Position numbers and translations under genes: made by a program
Shown: positions 11,262 through 21,210 of the stretch, in pieces
Layout: the number at the start of each line of letters is the position of its first letter
Numbering within the stretch: position 1 is the stretch's first letter
Source of the DNA: Larimichthys crocea
Taxonomy: Eukaryota > Chordata > Actinopteri > Sciaenidae
DNA: 64,000 nucleotides
Assembly: GCF_000972845.2 (NCBI RefSeq)
Contig: NC_040016.1
Location: 5,538,701-5,602,700 of the forward strand
Reading direction: 5' to 3'
The notes under the pieces: model-generated
What the model was told of the DNA's origin: nothing
Seen by the model: only the letters and a program-made list of their open reading frames with translations
The model's database searches: none

Positions 11262-12240
11262 CCTTCATCCAATCATGATGACGAGCACACACGTAACATC
11301 CTCATGTGCCCCCTCACTCCCCCTGCAGTGGCATCCTTTATCTGAACGATGACTTTGAAGGAGGAGATTTCATCTTCACGGAGTTGGACGCTAAAACAGT
11401 CACGGTAAGATTTTCAGCTTTTCTTTCCATAATCATTTCACTGCACGTTTGGTACATATAAATAAAATCTAATAAACACCAAGAGTCGCTGCTGATAAGT
11501 GCTCTGTATTTTCACACACCCCTCCAGGCCGAGGTGCGTCCACAATGCGGCCGTGTGGTCGGGTTCGGAGCCGGGAAGGAAAACCCCCATGGAGTCCGAG
11601 CCGTTACCAAGGGTCAGAGGTGTGCTGTGGCGCTGTGGTTCACTCTGGATCCTGCTCACGAGGAAAAGGTATGGACAATGTCTCTTGAAATGTCTAATTA
11701 CCTGCCTCTAGTTCTGTTTTGTATTCTGTTCTCCCTCTAAATGTTTCTTTTTCCGTCCCATAGGAGAGAATTCAAGCTCAGGAAATGCTGAAGATGTTTT
11801 CTACCCCCGTGAATGAGGAGTTCATCAAAAAGGAGGTGACTGACACCTCGGAGCCTCCGGCACTGGCTGACCAGGTAAAAACAGAAAATAAACAAGATAA
11901 TAAACCAGCAGAGCAGAAGGCAGACGCAGCAGCAGCAGCTGACAAACCAGCAGACTCGCCGAAGGACAAAGAGGAGGGGGCGGCGAAACCAGTCAGCAAA
12001 ACAACGGCAGAAACTAAAGCCAAAGCTGCTCCTAAAGCAAAGGCCAAAGCCGGAGGAGACAAAGCAAAGACCAAGACGGCAGACAAAGCCAAACCTGTGG
12101 CTAAAAAAGATGGAAAACAGACGGTTAAAAAACAAACCAAGCAGGCGGACAAAAAGGACGCAAAACCAGCTGCGAAAAAGAAGGACTCCAAAAAAGCTAA
12201 AACTGATGCCACTTCAGACTCTCAGAAACAAGAGCTGTGA
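1965..12240 (+). CDS. p3h1: prolyl 3-hydroxylase 1 (leprecan), 15 exons, 844 aa
   Basis: P3H1 3-hydroxylates selected prolines in procollagen chains in the ER, in complex with CRTAP and cyclophilin B. Spliced CDS: 1965-2426, 4465-4617, 5489-5678, 5783-5914, 7097-7236, 8760-8849, 8956-9008, 9115-9242, 9337-9464, 10301-10396, 10508-10658, 11092-11209, 11329-11404, 11528-11668, 11764-12240. All introns are GT-AG and phases are consistent, giving 2535 nt. Residues 1-19 form a signal peptide. Four CxxxC motifs lie in the N-terminal TPR-like half. Dioxygenase ligands are His588, Asp590 and His660, with 2-oxoglutarate-binding Arg670. The C-terminus KQEL is an ER-retrieval signal. The helix around residues 405-440 (EIGNLMKEIETLVEEK) and 'NYDGYNYMEY' match P3H1 rather than P3H2 or P3H3. 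It is about 100 aa longer than human P3H1 because of a Lys/Ala-rich tail. The start is the only Met before a good signal sequence. Confidence 0.95.
3604..4157. mobile_element. short non-autonomous element with TTAAAGG inverted ends
   Basis: The left end begins ttaaaggtccagtg and the right end is cactgatcctttaa-like (actgatcctttaa), an imperfect inverted pair. The interior (ATGTTTTCATTCATGTATAA; agtccaccatgtttcaacag; gatgccactaaatcctactt) matches a dispersed repeat I recognise from percomorph genomes. Related fragments occur at 13975-14110, 20630-20815 and 24665-24785 in this window. A SINE has inserted within it. No coding capacity is visible. Confidence 0.6.
3733..3918 (-). mobile_element. 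tRNA-derived SINE with target-site duplication
   Basis: On the minus strand the 5' end has an A-box-like ctcagttggtagagt and a B-box-like gtttgaatccgacc, i.e. an RNA polymerase III promoter from a tRNA, followed by a body ending in aaaggccaaaaa. It is flanked by a 15-bp duplication, attattgacatttta (3718-3732) and attattaacatttta (3919-3933), with one mismatch. It lies inside the inverted-repeat element around it. Confidence 0.8.
4391..4458 (+). repeat. (TG)n microsatellite abutting exon 2 acceptor
   Basis: About 33 uninterrupted TG units followed directly by tttcag and exon 2 of p3h1, so the repeat replaces most of the polypyrimidine tract. ORFs of alternating Cys-Val here are artefacts. 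Confidence 0.97.
4465..4617 (+). CDS. p3h1: p3h1 exon 2
   Basis: Encodes residues 155-205, a TPR-like helix pair (KAVAAAHTFF...). The acceptor tttcag directly follows a long TG repeat. The donor is ATG|gtgaga, phase 0. Confidence 0.93.
5209..5228 (+). repeat. (ATT)n microsatellite
   Basis: About 6-7 ATT units in p3h1 intron 2. Confidence 0.9.
5489..5678 (+). CDS. p3h1: p3h1 exon 3
   Basis: Encodes residues 206-268 with the third CxxxC (CRALC) and the P3H1-typical YNYDGYNYMEY. The acceptor is cccctcag. The donor is ACAG|gtgaga, phase 1. Confidence 0.93.
5783..5914 (+). CDS. p3h1: p3h1 exon 4
   Basis: Encodes residues 269-312 with the fourth CxxxC (CKQHC) and FEDFLPSQFNYLQFSYYN. The acceptor is a short TG repeat plus tcag. 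The donor is AACA|gtgagt, phase 1. Confidence 0.93.
5915..7096 (+). other. p3h1: p3h1 intron 4
   Basis: AT-rich unique-looking sequence. The short ORFs show no family resemblance and nothing else is recognised. Confidence 0.6.
7097..7236 (+). CDS. p3h1: p3h1 exon 5
   Basis: Encodes about residues 313-359 (AKTFLLFHPDDEVMNQNLAY), the last TPR-like segment. The acceptor is ccgcag. The donor is CAG|gtaact, phase 0. Confidence 0.93.
7237..8759 (+). other. p3h1: p3h1 intron 5
   Basis: The longest intron after intron 1. No exon, RNA gene or clear repeat is recognised. Confidence 0.6.
8760..8849 (+). CDS. p3h1: p3h1 exon 6
   Basis: Encodes 30 residues (ILEKELLYFGYEAFGITFVD). The acceptor is gacctccag. 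The donor is CCA|gtgagt, phase 0. Confidence 0.9.
8956..9008 (+). CDS. p3h1: p3h1 exon 7
   Basis: Encodes DTWTPEDVMPKKLRDKQ plus two bases of the next codon. The acceptor is gtattcag. The donor is AGAA|gtaaga, phase 2. Confidence 0.9.
9115..9242 (+). CDS. p3h1: p3h1 exon 8
   Basis: Encodes a charged helix (RITEEIGNLMKEIETLVEEK) diagnostic for P3H1. The acceptor is TG-rich. The donor is GAAG|gtaaac, phase 1. Confidence 0.92.
9337..9464 (+). CDS. p3h1: p3h1 exon 9
   Basis: Encodes LTMTANQLNGSDRVLLDGVI and DECRELQRLSN, the entry to the dioxygenase domain. The acceptor is cctctag. The donor is AAT|gtgagt, phase 0. Confidence 0.93.
9465..10300 (+). other. p3h1: p3h1 intron 9
   Basis: AT-rich. 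Nothing recognised beyond the splice sites. Confidence 0.6.
10301..10396 (+). CDS. p3h1: p3h1 exon 10
   Basis: Encodes GDGYRGQPSPHSASEMFQGV and TVLKAVK. The acceptor is tttcatag. The donor is AAG|gtctgg, a slightly weak 5' splice site, phase 0. Confidence 0.92.
10508..10658 (+). CDS. p3h1: p3h1 exon 11
   Basis: Encodes LGQEGKVPLKSARLFFDLSE through LYFSYSHLVCRSAID of the double-stranded beta-helix fold. The acceptor is tctacag. The donor is GATG|gtaagt, phase 1. Confidence 0.93.
11092..11209 (+). CDS. p3h1: p3h1 exon 12 (HxD iron ligands)
   Basis: Encodes SHPVHVDNC, in which His588 and Asp590 are the first two iron ligands, and KEPPAYTHRDY. The donor CAG|gtgagg is followed within 10 bases by a CA microsatellite. 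Confidence 0.94.
11217..11258 (+). repeat. (CA)n microsatellite in p3h1 intron 12
   Basis: About 20 CA units beginning within 10 bases of the exon 12 donor. Confidence 0.95.
11329..11404 (+). CDS. p3h1: p3h1 exon 13
   Basis: Encodes SGILYLNDDFEGGDFIFTEL and DAKTVT. The acceptor is ccctgcag. The donor is ACG|gtaaga, phase 0. Confidence 0.94.
11528..11668 (+). CDS. p3h1: p3h1 exon 14 (distal His and Arg)
   Basis: Encodes ENPHGV with iron ligand His660 and KGQRCAVALWFTLDP with the 2-oxoglutarate-binding Arg670. The acceptor is cccctccag. The donor is AAG|gtatgg, phase 0. Confidence 0.94.
11764..12240 (+). CDS. p3h1: p3h1 exon 15: Lys/Ala-rich tail and KQEL
   Basis: Encodes the final 158 residues. 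The first ~25 (ERIQAQEMLKMFSTPVNEEF) align with the human ending. About 110 low-complexity residues follow, dominated by Lys, Ala, Asp and Thr with histone-H1-like KAKA/KPAAKK repeats, and then KQEL and TGA. Human P3H1 has a much shorter acidic linker before KDEL. Confidence 0.92.
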   Translation, partial: ERIQAQEMLKMFSTPVNEEFIKKEVTDTSEPPALADQVKTENKQDNKPAEQKADAAAAADKPADSPKDKEEGAAKPVSKTTAETKAKAAPKAKAKAGGDKAKTKTADKAKPVAKKDGKQTVKKQTKQADKKDAKPAAKKKDSKKAKTDATSDSQKQEL

Positions 12241-12599
12241 TCTGACAGAGCCTGAGACTGTTTGACTGTGTGGTGTTGATTTTTCTACTATTTTTTAAAA
12301 AGTCTGTGAGCGGGTGAATGAGAAAGGAGTGAAAGTTATTTGTCTTTTAATGGTGGGTGATGGTATAAGAACACAGGACTGCTGTTTCACTGCGAACGTC
12401 ACTGAAATCATTACTTGAGTACTTGTGTAACTGACAATCTGCCTGAATCACAGTAACAGTCTTTGTCTGGAGTCCCTAAGCCTTGTATCTGTATAGTTGG
12501 AACACATTTTTCATCTCAGTTTTCAGTCTGAATCTTCTGTAGCTATTTTATTTGTGATGTCCGTGTCTTGGAAGCCAGCGCAGGTGTGAGAATCAGTGA

Positions 12600-12605
12600 A
12601 ATAAA
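12600..12605 (+). terminator. p3h1: p3h1 poly(A) signal, first candidate
   Basis: AATAAA about 360 bases after the p3h1 stop, followed by a GT-rich stretch (ctgtggtgagtg) within 30 bases that suits a downstream element. Confidence 0.65.
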
Positions 12606-12685
12606 AGTGATGTTTCTAAACTGTGGTGAGTGCAGTACTGTGAGCTGGCACTGGGTGTCAGGATGGAAGCACTGTTCAATAATTC

Positions 12686-12701
12686 AATAAAGTTCAATAA
12701 A
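12686..12701 (+). terminator. p3h1: tandem poly(A) signals downstream of p3h1
   Basis: Two AATAAA hexamers 10 bases apart inside the repeat ttcaataaagttcaataaag. They are possible alternative or backup signals. Confidence 0.5.
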
Positions 12702-13264
12702 GTTCAGTTTTTGAGAGAAATCCTCTCTCAGGTTGTGAACTTAAAGATTGTGTGAAATTCGGCCGCTCTCCTGCTGTGATTTTATTTCGGCCTGAATAAT
12801 TTAAAGCCCGAGATCTTGTTGTTCTACTGGCTTCCTTGAAGCTCAGCACATTTCTACACTGTCACATTAGAACTCGCAGCCTGCTTGGGGAAACTAACAT
12901 GTCTAAATCTGCATGCGTAAGCATTTGCTCTTGACCAAAGGTACATTACCACTGCTCTCAATCATCATGTTTTCTCCACAGCTAACACAAACAGTCATGA
13001 TGAAAGTAACTTTTATCAGGTACTTGTACTTCTGTATTTCCATTTCATGCCACTTTATGCTTCATTGCAGGGAAATATTTCACTTTCACTGCATTTATTT
13101 GACAACTTTGTATCTATAGTACACACAAAACATATAATCAGTCTAAGATAATATGTTCTCAATTAAATCACCAAAATGTTCATACATGTGCATATAAAGT
13201 AGTTTAAATGAGCTCCACCAGCTACAATAATCCAACGATATGATATATACAGTAGAATATTATA

Positions 13265-13430
13265 ACTCTCTTTACTTGATAGAGACAGCTGAAGAGTGAC
13301 AGGAATGTAGGCAGAGAGAGATGGGGAATGACATGAGGGAAAGAGCCACAGGTTCGATTCAAACCCTGGGGGGGCGAGGACTGAGCCTTTGTACACGGGG
13401 CTCTACCAACTGAGCTAAATGACACCCTTG
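13265..13430 (-). mobile_element. tRNA-derived SINE, second copy
   Basis: Same family as 3733-3918. The minus strand shows tagctcagttggtagag (A box) and gggtttgaatcgaacctg (B box). It is somewhat shortened between the boxes. ORFs reading 'GRAPCTKAQSS' come from this repeat and recur in the first copy. Confidence 0.75.
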
Positions 13431-13974
13431 TTCTATGTATTTTTACTTTTAATAGTTCAAGAACATTTTGCTTATGATATTTTATATTTCTGTGCATACT
13501 TGACTCACTTGACACAGTTAGTTTAAATGATTTCACATAATTTTTTGAGTTTTATGACAAAAAGTTTTTAAAAACTAGAAATTCTGCTGCTTAGAGCTCA
13601 CACTTTTGGATGTAAGTACGTACAGTATGTTTTTTTTTGTGGAGCACATGTCAAAGGGCTTCACAATAGAAAACAAAAGCAACAGACACATGGAGAAAAA
13701 ACGTCAAATCCAAACTAAATACAACTAAACAAATCATGATTCAGCGCGTGGCTTCAGGTTTAAGAGAGTGAGACAATCACATGACAATCAACAAACCCTG
13801 ATCAGAGGATTAGACAGACTGCAGACCTGCTGCTGATACAGATCTGTAGCTGCTTAATGTGAGCAGGTGCCTGACCGTGCACAAGACTCATGAACAGGAG
13901 TGTATTAAATGAAGAGCTGGTGTAAAGACGTCATGAGGGATATCATGAGATCTTTTAGGAACTGATCAAGCGTT

Positions 13975-14110
13975 AGCAGCAGGGGGTAGTTAGGGGGTAT
14001 TACGTTTTTCATACGTTTCACAGCCACTATAGGCGAGTTTGAAGCAAAAGGGTTGCAATCCACAGCTACAAAAACTAGATGCCACTACACCCTACACACT
14101 GCTTATATTT
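13975..14110 (-). repeat. fragment of the TTAAAGG inverted-end element
   Basis: The minus strand reads gtgtagggtgtagtggcatc followed by a diverged body, matching the right half of the element at 3604-4157. The left end appears lost. Confidence 0.5.
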
Positions 14111-14718
14111 AAGTGGAATTGGTGAAACAGACATCCAGCAGTTAGTGAGCAACAATCCTTTTTATTTAGAGTCATGTTTTTGGACACCTAAGTCCAATAT
14201 TCACCCTCTCTTTTTAGACTGTACCTGAGGAAGAGATCTGTTTCTTTCGCTGTTGCTCACCAGTTGTCTTAAACTGCGTTTGTCTGCTGTACAGTGGATT
14301 TTTAGAGCTTCTCTCTGAACACAGCTGCCTGCTGTGGCTTGGAAATGACCCTATGAGAGTCAGTGAGAGTGGCATAAAACAGCTAAACAATGAGCTAAAA
14401 CTCACTAAAAAGCTCAGTGAAGCTGCAGATTGAATCAATAATTCTCACTTTTCACATTGTTATAAAAATATCGATCATAGCTTCTTTAAGTATCCAGTGT
14501 TTGGGAAGCACAGGTCCAGGTGGAATGAAATAAAGCTGTGAAGGATCACCTCAGCTTGATGAGAGATTACAATTTCATGTCTGCATTAACATGAGGATAC
14601 ACGCTCCCTTTATAAATGTCTGCTGGTGCGGAGGCAGCTATGACTCTGGGACATGTGATGTGATGTCTGTGTAGGTTTAGCATGTGGATGAAGTCATAGC
14701 AGCACGATGAGGCCATCT

Positions 14719-14720
<2 letters not shown>

Positions 14721-14784
<64 letters not shown>
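14721..14784 (+). repeat. (AC)n microsatellite
   Basis: 32 uninterrupted AC units. Confidence 0.97.
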
Positions 14785-14786
<2 letters not shown>

Positions 14787-15282
14787 GGTGCAATTATGGT
14801 AGGCTGAATATCTGAAACACAACACAGTACTGGCCAAGTCATTCAGAGAAGAGTGCAGAGGAGGTGTCTGACAGGTCCACTGCTTCCCTACATATGAAGC
14901 CTGTGTCCAGACTGTCAGCATGTGTGTGTGTGCGTCAAATGTCTAGTGAAAAATTCCTCTGTTCAAACACTGCAGTCAGTGCTGACACAGAACCCTTACA
15001 CTCGCGTGCAGTGCATATCTGCACACCCACCTGTCCACCAACACACACCCACACACACACATACTAGGCGCTGTCCATGTAAATACACACATCAACACAT
15101 GGGCATCCTGTTAAAGACGTGGAAATAAGTCTCTAAATGTTCATTTATCTTTAGAAAATTACTCATTTTAGTTTGATGGCAGTTGTGATTAATGTGAAGG
15201 GCAGATGAACTCAGCTGTCATGCATAAACCAGCTCGTGTCCTCCATAGAATACATGAACAGGACCCCTCTGGTCTGCTGCAG

Positions 15283-15371
15283 TGTGTGTGTGTGTGTGTG
15301 TGTTGTACTGTCAGTGCTTTCTTTGTATCTTCTTACTCTTGTTTGATTTAAAGAGAGAGAGAGAGAGAGAC
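15283..15371 (+). repeat. (GT)n and (GA)n microsatellites
   Basis: About ten GT units at 15283-15302 and ten GA units at 15352-15371, with a 15-base G run nearby at 15451-15465. Confidence 0.9.
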
Positions 15372-16629
15372 ACTGGCCACTTTGTTTTTCTGTGTATTTG
15401 TGGCCTAAGGATTTGACCATTGTTTCCCCGAAAGAGAGTGGGAGAGAAAAGGGGGGGGGGGGGGGTTACAGTAGACAACGAAGGTCTAGTCCGTGATTGG
15501 TACAGCCGTCTCTGACTGTTCTGCCTACAGCCACACCACATTTTGATACATTTTCATGAGCATCCAAAAGTTCTTTATTTTTTCTCTTTAAACACCACAA
15601 AATGTGTGAGCGAGTGCCCGTGTTTGTGTGTGCCGCATGGTTGGTCCTTGTTGCCATGGCGACGTGGCAGGCATGGAGACGGAGGTGGCAGGTTGGGGTC
15701 AGGCACAGTGGGGCGCAGAGCTGAGATTAACTGTGACTGTGACTCTGGAGAGAGGAGAATAAAACAGCAGGCCATCAAGGACTGACATGACCTCCGCCTC
15801 TCCGCTCCTCCGGCTACCGGCGGCACATCCAAAGGAAACCTTTCATTGTCCAACGTTTTGGCTGCAACTTTCAAGATCAGCCTTTCACTTATCTGTGTAA
15901 ACCCTTGCTCAGCGCTCTGCGGGATGTGTGTGTCTGTGTGTTACTGAGAAGTGTTTTAGGCTCAGAATACAGTTTCATTTAGTGACTGGAGGAGATACCC
16001 TAATATTCATCCAACAGGCTCGCTCTCACTGTGGAGGACTATGAGGTGTTACAGTATAAGACAAGGTCAAACTGTAGCTGTCAGTTCCATTGCTGCTGCC
16101 GGGCCATCTCAGCACTGTCCGGCCTCTTGTCTAAAACCAACCTTGTGTTAGCAGAACAGGGGGGCCCATTGTTTTGGTGGCTGTTCTGATGGATGCCTGG
16201 TTGATGACTTCAGCTCCGCCATGAACTGTCTCCTTATTCTCCTATAGGACCGGGATCACAGCCGTGCCGGTCTGGGCATGGGACCACAGCTGAGAGGGAA
16301 GCAGAGATCCAGTAAGATACTGGTCATGTATAGATGACAGATCTATACGGACTTACAGGAAAATAAAATGAATGTTTCAGACTGGACTGTCAGTTGCTTC
16401 CTGGCAATCATTTTACAAATGACAGCACAGGTTTGCTGAAAAGCTCTTTAAGATGATAACATTTCACAAAACACTGAAATGTTGGTATGTTGAGGTACAC
16501 TGAGGCAGCTTTGTCAGATTCAGTGACAGTACACAGAACACAGAAAACCTATGAGTGTCGCATAGGTGCATCATAGGTTTCTAAAGAGCCATGTTGGTAG
16601 CCCTGCTTCTTCCGCCCTTCATCTAATCT

Positions 16630-16985
16630 TAAAATCAGCAGACATGGATCATCGGCTGACCTGGGACAGGTTGAATGATGCTTGGGTGCTCAAACAAGCC
16701 ACCTATAACAGCACTAGCTTGTCAGTCAAAGCAGCCACACTGTTAATTATGCATACCGTCAAGCCTTAATATAATTTGAACAGGTGAGTTCTATATAAAT
16801 TCAGCCTCAGTACAGCTGTCATGAACGGGGAAATTATCTGTAGAGACCAAAACTGTTTTTCTGTATCAGGCTGTAAACATGTTTATTTCTGCTGTGAAGT
16901 TGAACACTTTAACATGGGGACTTATGGAGACTGACTCATTCTGTAGCCAGCCTCAAGTGGACAATTGAGGAACTGTGATTTTCCA
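16630..16985 (+). repeat. dispersed percomorph repeat B, longer copy
   Basis: Contains cttgtcagtcaaagcagcca, aagccttaatataatttgaa and cagcctcaagtggacaattg, a combination I recognise as a frequent dispersed repeat in percomorph genomes. It shares its left half with 23215-23345. No coding capacity is seen. The family name is not known to me. Confidence 0.55.
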
Positions 16986-19900
16986 TTTAGTAATAATGTA
17001 ATTTAATCTGAATACTTTGAGATTTTAGGGTCAACACTGAAAATATTACGCCTTGCACTAAAAAAATGAACAAATATTTGAGTTTTATAGATTTTATTTT
17101 CTGTTTTTACACATCTCAAATAAATGATAAATATAAAATGGATCTGGTTAAAATCATGTTTCTGAAAAGGAATTAGCACGGATGTTAGTTTAGCTCTGTG
17201 TGGAGGAGCTAATGGGCTTGAATAAACTACAGCACTAACAGCCAACTGACATTTTTATTGGGCCTCATAAAACAGGATGTAGAAATAAGGATTCTTTATA
17301 AATTCCACGCACTCCGCATTATCACTCAAACGCACTGTTTCACTGTGAGTGAAAGCAGAGGTGAAAGCCTGGCTCTTTGGGGAACAAGTTTGCAGTGCTC
17401 GGGGGTATTTTAGGGAGGTTAAACTCTGTGTTGATGTATAGTGCTACGCCTTCCAGGCACCTCCACTCCCCCCATTCCTTCCCACCTGTACCTTCCTCTC
17501 CAAATCTCCAGCTCTCAGCCTGTAGGCAGCTGGCTAGCACCCATAAACCCCCGGGGGAACAGCAGTGATTCTTGGAGGCCCTTTTGTCCCATCAAATGAA
17601 GACGTCTCAGCTGGTTGTTACGGTGAAGGCAGACCGGGCGATGCTTGGCTCACCGCCACCAACTTATAGAGAGACAGATGGGAGAATAAAGTTGGTGGGA
17701 GGGAGAGGAAAAGAGAGAATTTTGGAAAGATAAAAAGTCAGGTAGGGATAAAACGATAGGAGAGAAAACAGAACAAAGCATAATAAGAAAAAGTATTTTT
17801 ATATGTGACAAAGGGTGCAGGAGCTGGTGGGAAGACAGCAAGATGGGGGAAGTGAAAGAGACAGAGAGGGGGAGGTTCTCCTTCACGAGACAGCAGGTAC
17901 ATGGCAAATTTTTGGAATAGCAGCCAATAAAAAGGTGGCAAAGAGTGTGAGAAAGGTTCTGTAGACACTAGTATCTAAACAGTGGGATAAAGACTCCCAG
18001 ACAGTCTCAACACCTTGTCACATTTATCCAAAAGTTAAATGTAACTTTCAAGTGAGCTATTGGCTTTTAAGTGCATATGGTATTTTATAAAGGTTTATCT
18101 TTGCTCATGCAACTAATCAAATATCATAGACTGCTTGTGTTTTTTTTAAACCCACAGCAATCCAAATGCCTTCAAACTTAACAACTTTTAACTTACTCCT
18201 CTTTCTTCCTTCTAAACATATCCTCTAACAAACAAGACAAATAGAAGCTAAATTTCATTTTGTCCATTCATTCAGCGAAATCTTTCACTTCACCACTTTC
18301 TACTACCCAGTATTTGTCTTGGATCCTGGCCAAGGCCATGGCTTTGTAGTGCAGACCCTTGAGTGTGTACATCTGACACACTGTGGATTTGGTGGATGTG
18401 GGGAAACGTGCTGGTTTCAGGCAGGTGGCACATATTTGAATGTGAGCCATGAGGAATTCAACCTACTTCTCTCCTGTAACTTACAAAAAGACGAGGTGAT
18501 TTAGATCTCTATTGAAGCTGAGCAAGCATCAGTTTGTGGTTTATGGCAGGATATACTTTGTGAATAATCAACCATTTCCAGGAGCTGTGGAGGAGGTTGA
18601 AGGTGAAGATGGGGAGTGTGCAGAGTTGGTAGCGGTTCGAGGGTCGGAGGGCCTGGACTTGATCACAGTTGAGGAGCTGTTCAGTGTTTGGTTAAGACCA
18701 GATGGCAGGAGAATGGCGTCTGTAGCCCCCAGTCTGTGTGCTGTGTAGTGAGGGGTTGCGAGGAATGCTTGTCTTTTCTTTGCTTTCTCTCGGTGAGTGG
18801 AGACTCAGGGGACTGCTGTATAACAGTGGATTAAGTCCCACATTCCCTTTTTAATCTCTCTATAGTCACCCTCAGGCCTCTGCTCCTCTACCTCCTGTCT
18901 GTTGATGTTGGGCTTGCATACAGTATACACACACACACACTTTGACCATTGACACACACCAAAACCACATCCCTCAACCGAATTTCTCACAGACAGTGAC
19001 TGAAGGTCATCTCAGCGTAACATTTGTGGTACTGTACCCCCATCATCACTGTGTTGATAGTGTGCTGATATTATAGGACTCAGACTTTTGGCTTGTCATA
19101 TTGTGTCTACGGATCAAATGTGAGCTTCAAAAATCATTATGTATTACCAAAGGCATCCATTGAAAACCACTGAAATAAAGAATAAAGAAGCTGATTAAAT
19201 GTTTTCACTTTGAACTGCAGTGCTTAAACTGGCAATGTGATTATTAACAAGAACTGGAAGCAAACAGAGAAAATGTCTGATCTGAAGTAATCATTATATT
19301 TCATCACCCAACCCCCTCTGTAAGGTTGTCCACTGGTGCTTTGAACTAAATGCTGAAACAAGGTTGGAAACATGACGATGCTAACATGCTGATGTTGAGT
19401 AAGGATAATGTGTGTGTTATGTCAGCATGAGATTGACACTAGCTAATTAGCACTAAAGACAAAATACAGTAGTTGGATGTCGGAAGTTGATGGATTGTTT
19501 GTGCAGGAGTTTAACCAAAGTATTGGACAAGAGTTTGTAGGGGTTTAAAGTCCTGAAAACTTTCTTCCTTCCTGACCTCACCATTGACCATTGATTTCCA
19601 CAATTTTTCCACAACACGTGTACTCACTTCAAGTGCAGTGGTTTAGGTAATCTGGCTAAACTGTTTGTTTGCAACCAGCTGGATCAGAAATGTCCCTTCT
19701 CTTAGGTGTCATTATTACTACTATATATAACTACTCATTATTACAACATGGTATAAACTACAAAAATAATAGAATCTTAGCAAGTTTCTATTTGGTTTTC
19801 TTTGTTTGATGCATTGAGGCATTAAAATCTGCGGACTGAAACCCAGCATTCGCTCCCAAATCCATCAAATTTTATATCCCAGGTGGGCCTACTCCAGAAC

Positions 19901-20600
19901 TCAGAGGCCCCACTCCAGACCAGAAAGGCTTTTTTCACAGAAGTCTGTTAAAAGCAGTCATTTTCCAGAGCCCTGGGTTAAACTTAGGCTACAATAAAGG
20001 TCTTTCCGGCTCCAGATAAATGCACACCCATAAGGGCCCTCCCCACTACCTCCAACACTACAGCACCACTAAAAGGGTTCCTGCTCTCCTTTCTGTTTCT
20101 GTTTTTTTCCCTTCTTAGATCAGCACAGGGCTTTCAGAAATTCGGGGAACTGGATAGAGCCTAGACATGCAGGTGCAAGAGATTTGGTTCCAGCAACTGT
20201 ATGGTACAAGGGGAGGCGAGTAATAAGGTGCCAAGAGGCGGAAGGCAGGAAGGGAATGACGGAAGAAGACGAAGACAAAGCATGGGTTGGATAATTTCTG
20301 TTTGTATTGTGGATCAAAAAGAAGAGATGAATGGAAGGAAGGGCAAAGTAACTAATACAGTATCTAATATTTAAAAGAGTCAAATTCATGCCAATCGATA
20401 ACCCTGACTTTGTTAAAGTTCACACTTGCAGCAGAAAATCATTTTCTCCAAATCTGTTTTTTAATTGAGCGGTTCACACATCCACTGCATTTCAGACAAT
20501 CTCTGTGAATAGTCTTCGGTATCGGTGAAGAAGAGAAATCTTTAGTCATTTACCAGCTTTTTCCAGAGCTTTCATCTATATGTCACTGCCTTCCTCTGTG
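16986..20600. other. intergenic DNA, mid part
   Basis: Mostly unique-looking sequence. ORFs of about 60-80 codons (for example 18512-18748) resemble no family I recognise and lack splice or promoter context. Holds one repeat-F copy. Confidence 0.5.
19330..19540 (+). repeat. dispersed percomorph repeat F
   Basis: Contains gatgctaacatgctgatgtt, ctagctaattagcactaaag and aaccaaagtattggacaaga, recognisable parts of a common fish repeat rich in GCTAACATG motifs. A second copy is at 56855-56995. Confidence 0.5.
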
Positions 20601-20629
20601 GATGCAAGTCATCATTTATGACTATATGT

Positions 20630-20815
20630 CTAGTGTGTAGGATTTAATGGCATGACATTGCATATTACAGCCAATGGATTACCTCGCCTCTCACCTCCTC
20701 CTCCTAAACATAAAGAAGAAACTATGATGGTTGCAAAACCTGCAAGACACCCTATCTAGAGCTAGTGTTTAGTTTGGCTTTTCTGGGCATCTGTAGAAAC
20801 ATGGCAATTTAACAA
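20630..20815 (+). repeat. fragment of the TTAAAGG inverted-end element
   Basis: Reads tagtgtgtaggatttaatgg then ctgggcatctgtagaaacat, i.e. the reverse complement of the right and central parts of the element at 3604-4157. Confidence 0.5.
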
Positions 20816-21079
20816 TAAAAAAAGTTTGTTGTCATGTTAATCTTTATGTAAGGCAGTTTTACAAAGTGAGCCTTATTGTTATCCATCAATTACTTGGTAC
20901 AGAATCCAAAATGCCTTCTTGAATTAATTCTAAAATGAATTCATGTAATGATTATCTGTTCATCATCAGCAAAGGGAGTAACAGCAGCCTAATTTACCAA
21001 AAACAGGGCGTGTAAGTCTGAAAGCTTGTTGACATGGTGTATTTTTTTTCTTTACAGATCAAATAATTCACTTATTTTT

Positions 21080-21210
21080 TATTATTTTTTTGGCCTTTTT
21101 TGATAGTATAGCTGAAGATAGACAGGAAGCAGGGGGCAGAGAGAGTGGGGAGTGACACGCAGTAAATTAGCCGTCTGATGTGGGATTCAAACCAGGGCCA
21201 GCCAACTACT
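21080..21210 (-). mobile_element. tRNA-derived SINE, 5'-truncated copy
   Basis: The body (ggccttttttgatagtatag, agctgaagatagacaggaag) and B-box region (gggattcaaaccagggccag) match the other two copies on the minus strand. The A-box end is missing, typical of 5' truncation. Confidence 0.6.

Larger units (their letters stand above)
12241..12720 (+). other. p3h1: p3h1 3' UTR
   Basis: Non-coding sequence after the stop, ending at one of three AATAAA hexamers (12600-12605, 12686-12691, 12696-12701). The first lies 360 bases from the stop, a plausible 3' UTR length. Confidence 0.65.
12721..16600. other. intergenic DNA between p3h1 and cldn19, left part
   Basis: No gene supported. It contains SINE and repeat fragments and several microsatellites, listed separately. 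Short ORFs are low-complexity or repeat-derived. Confidence 0.6.

Noticed and set aside
11737..12212. Two long minus-strand ORFs opposite p3h1 exon 15
   Set aside because: They are antisense shadows of the Lys/Ala-rich coding exon, giving Phe/Cys/Leu-rich nonsense.
18512..18748. 78-codon ORF between p3h1 and cldn19
   Set aside because: No recognisable family and no exon-like borders.
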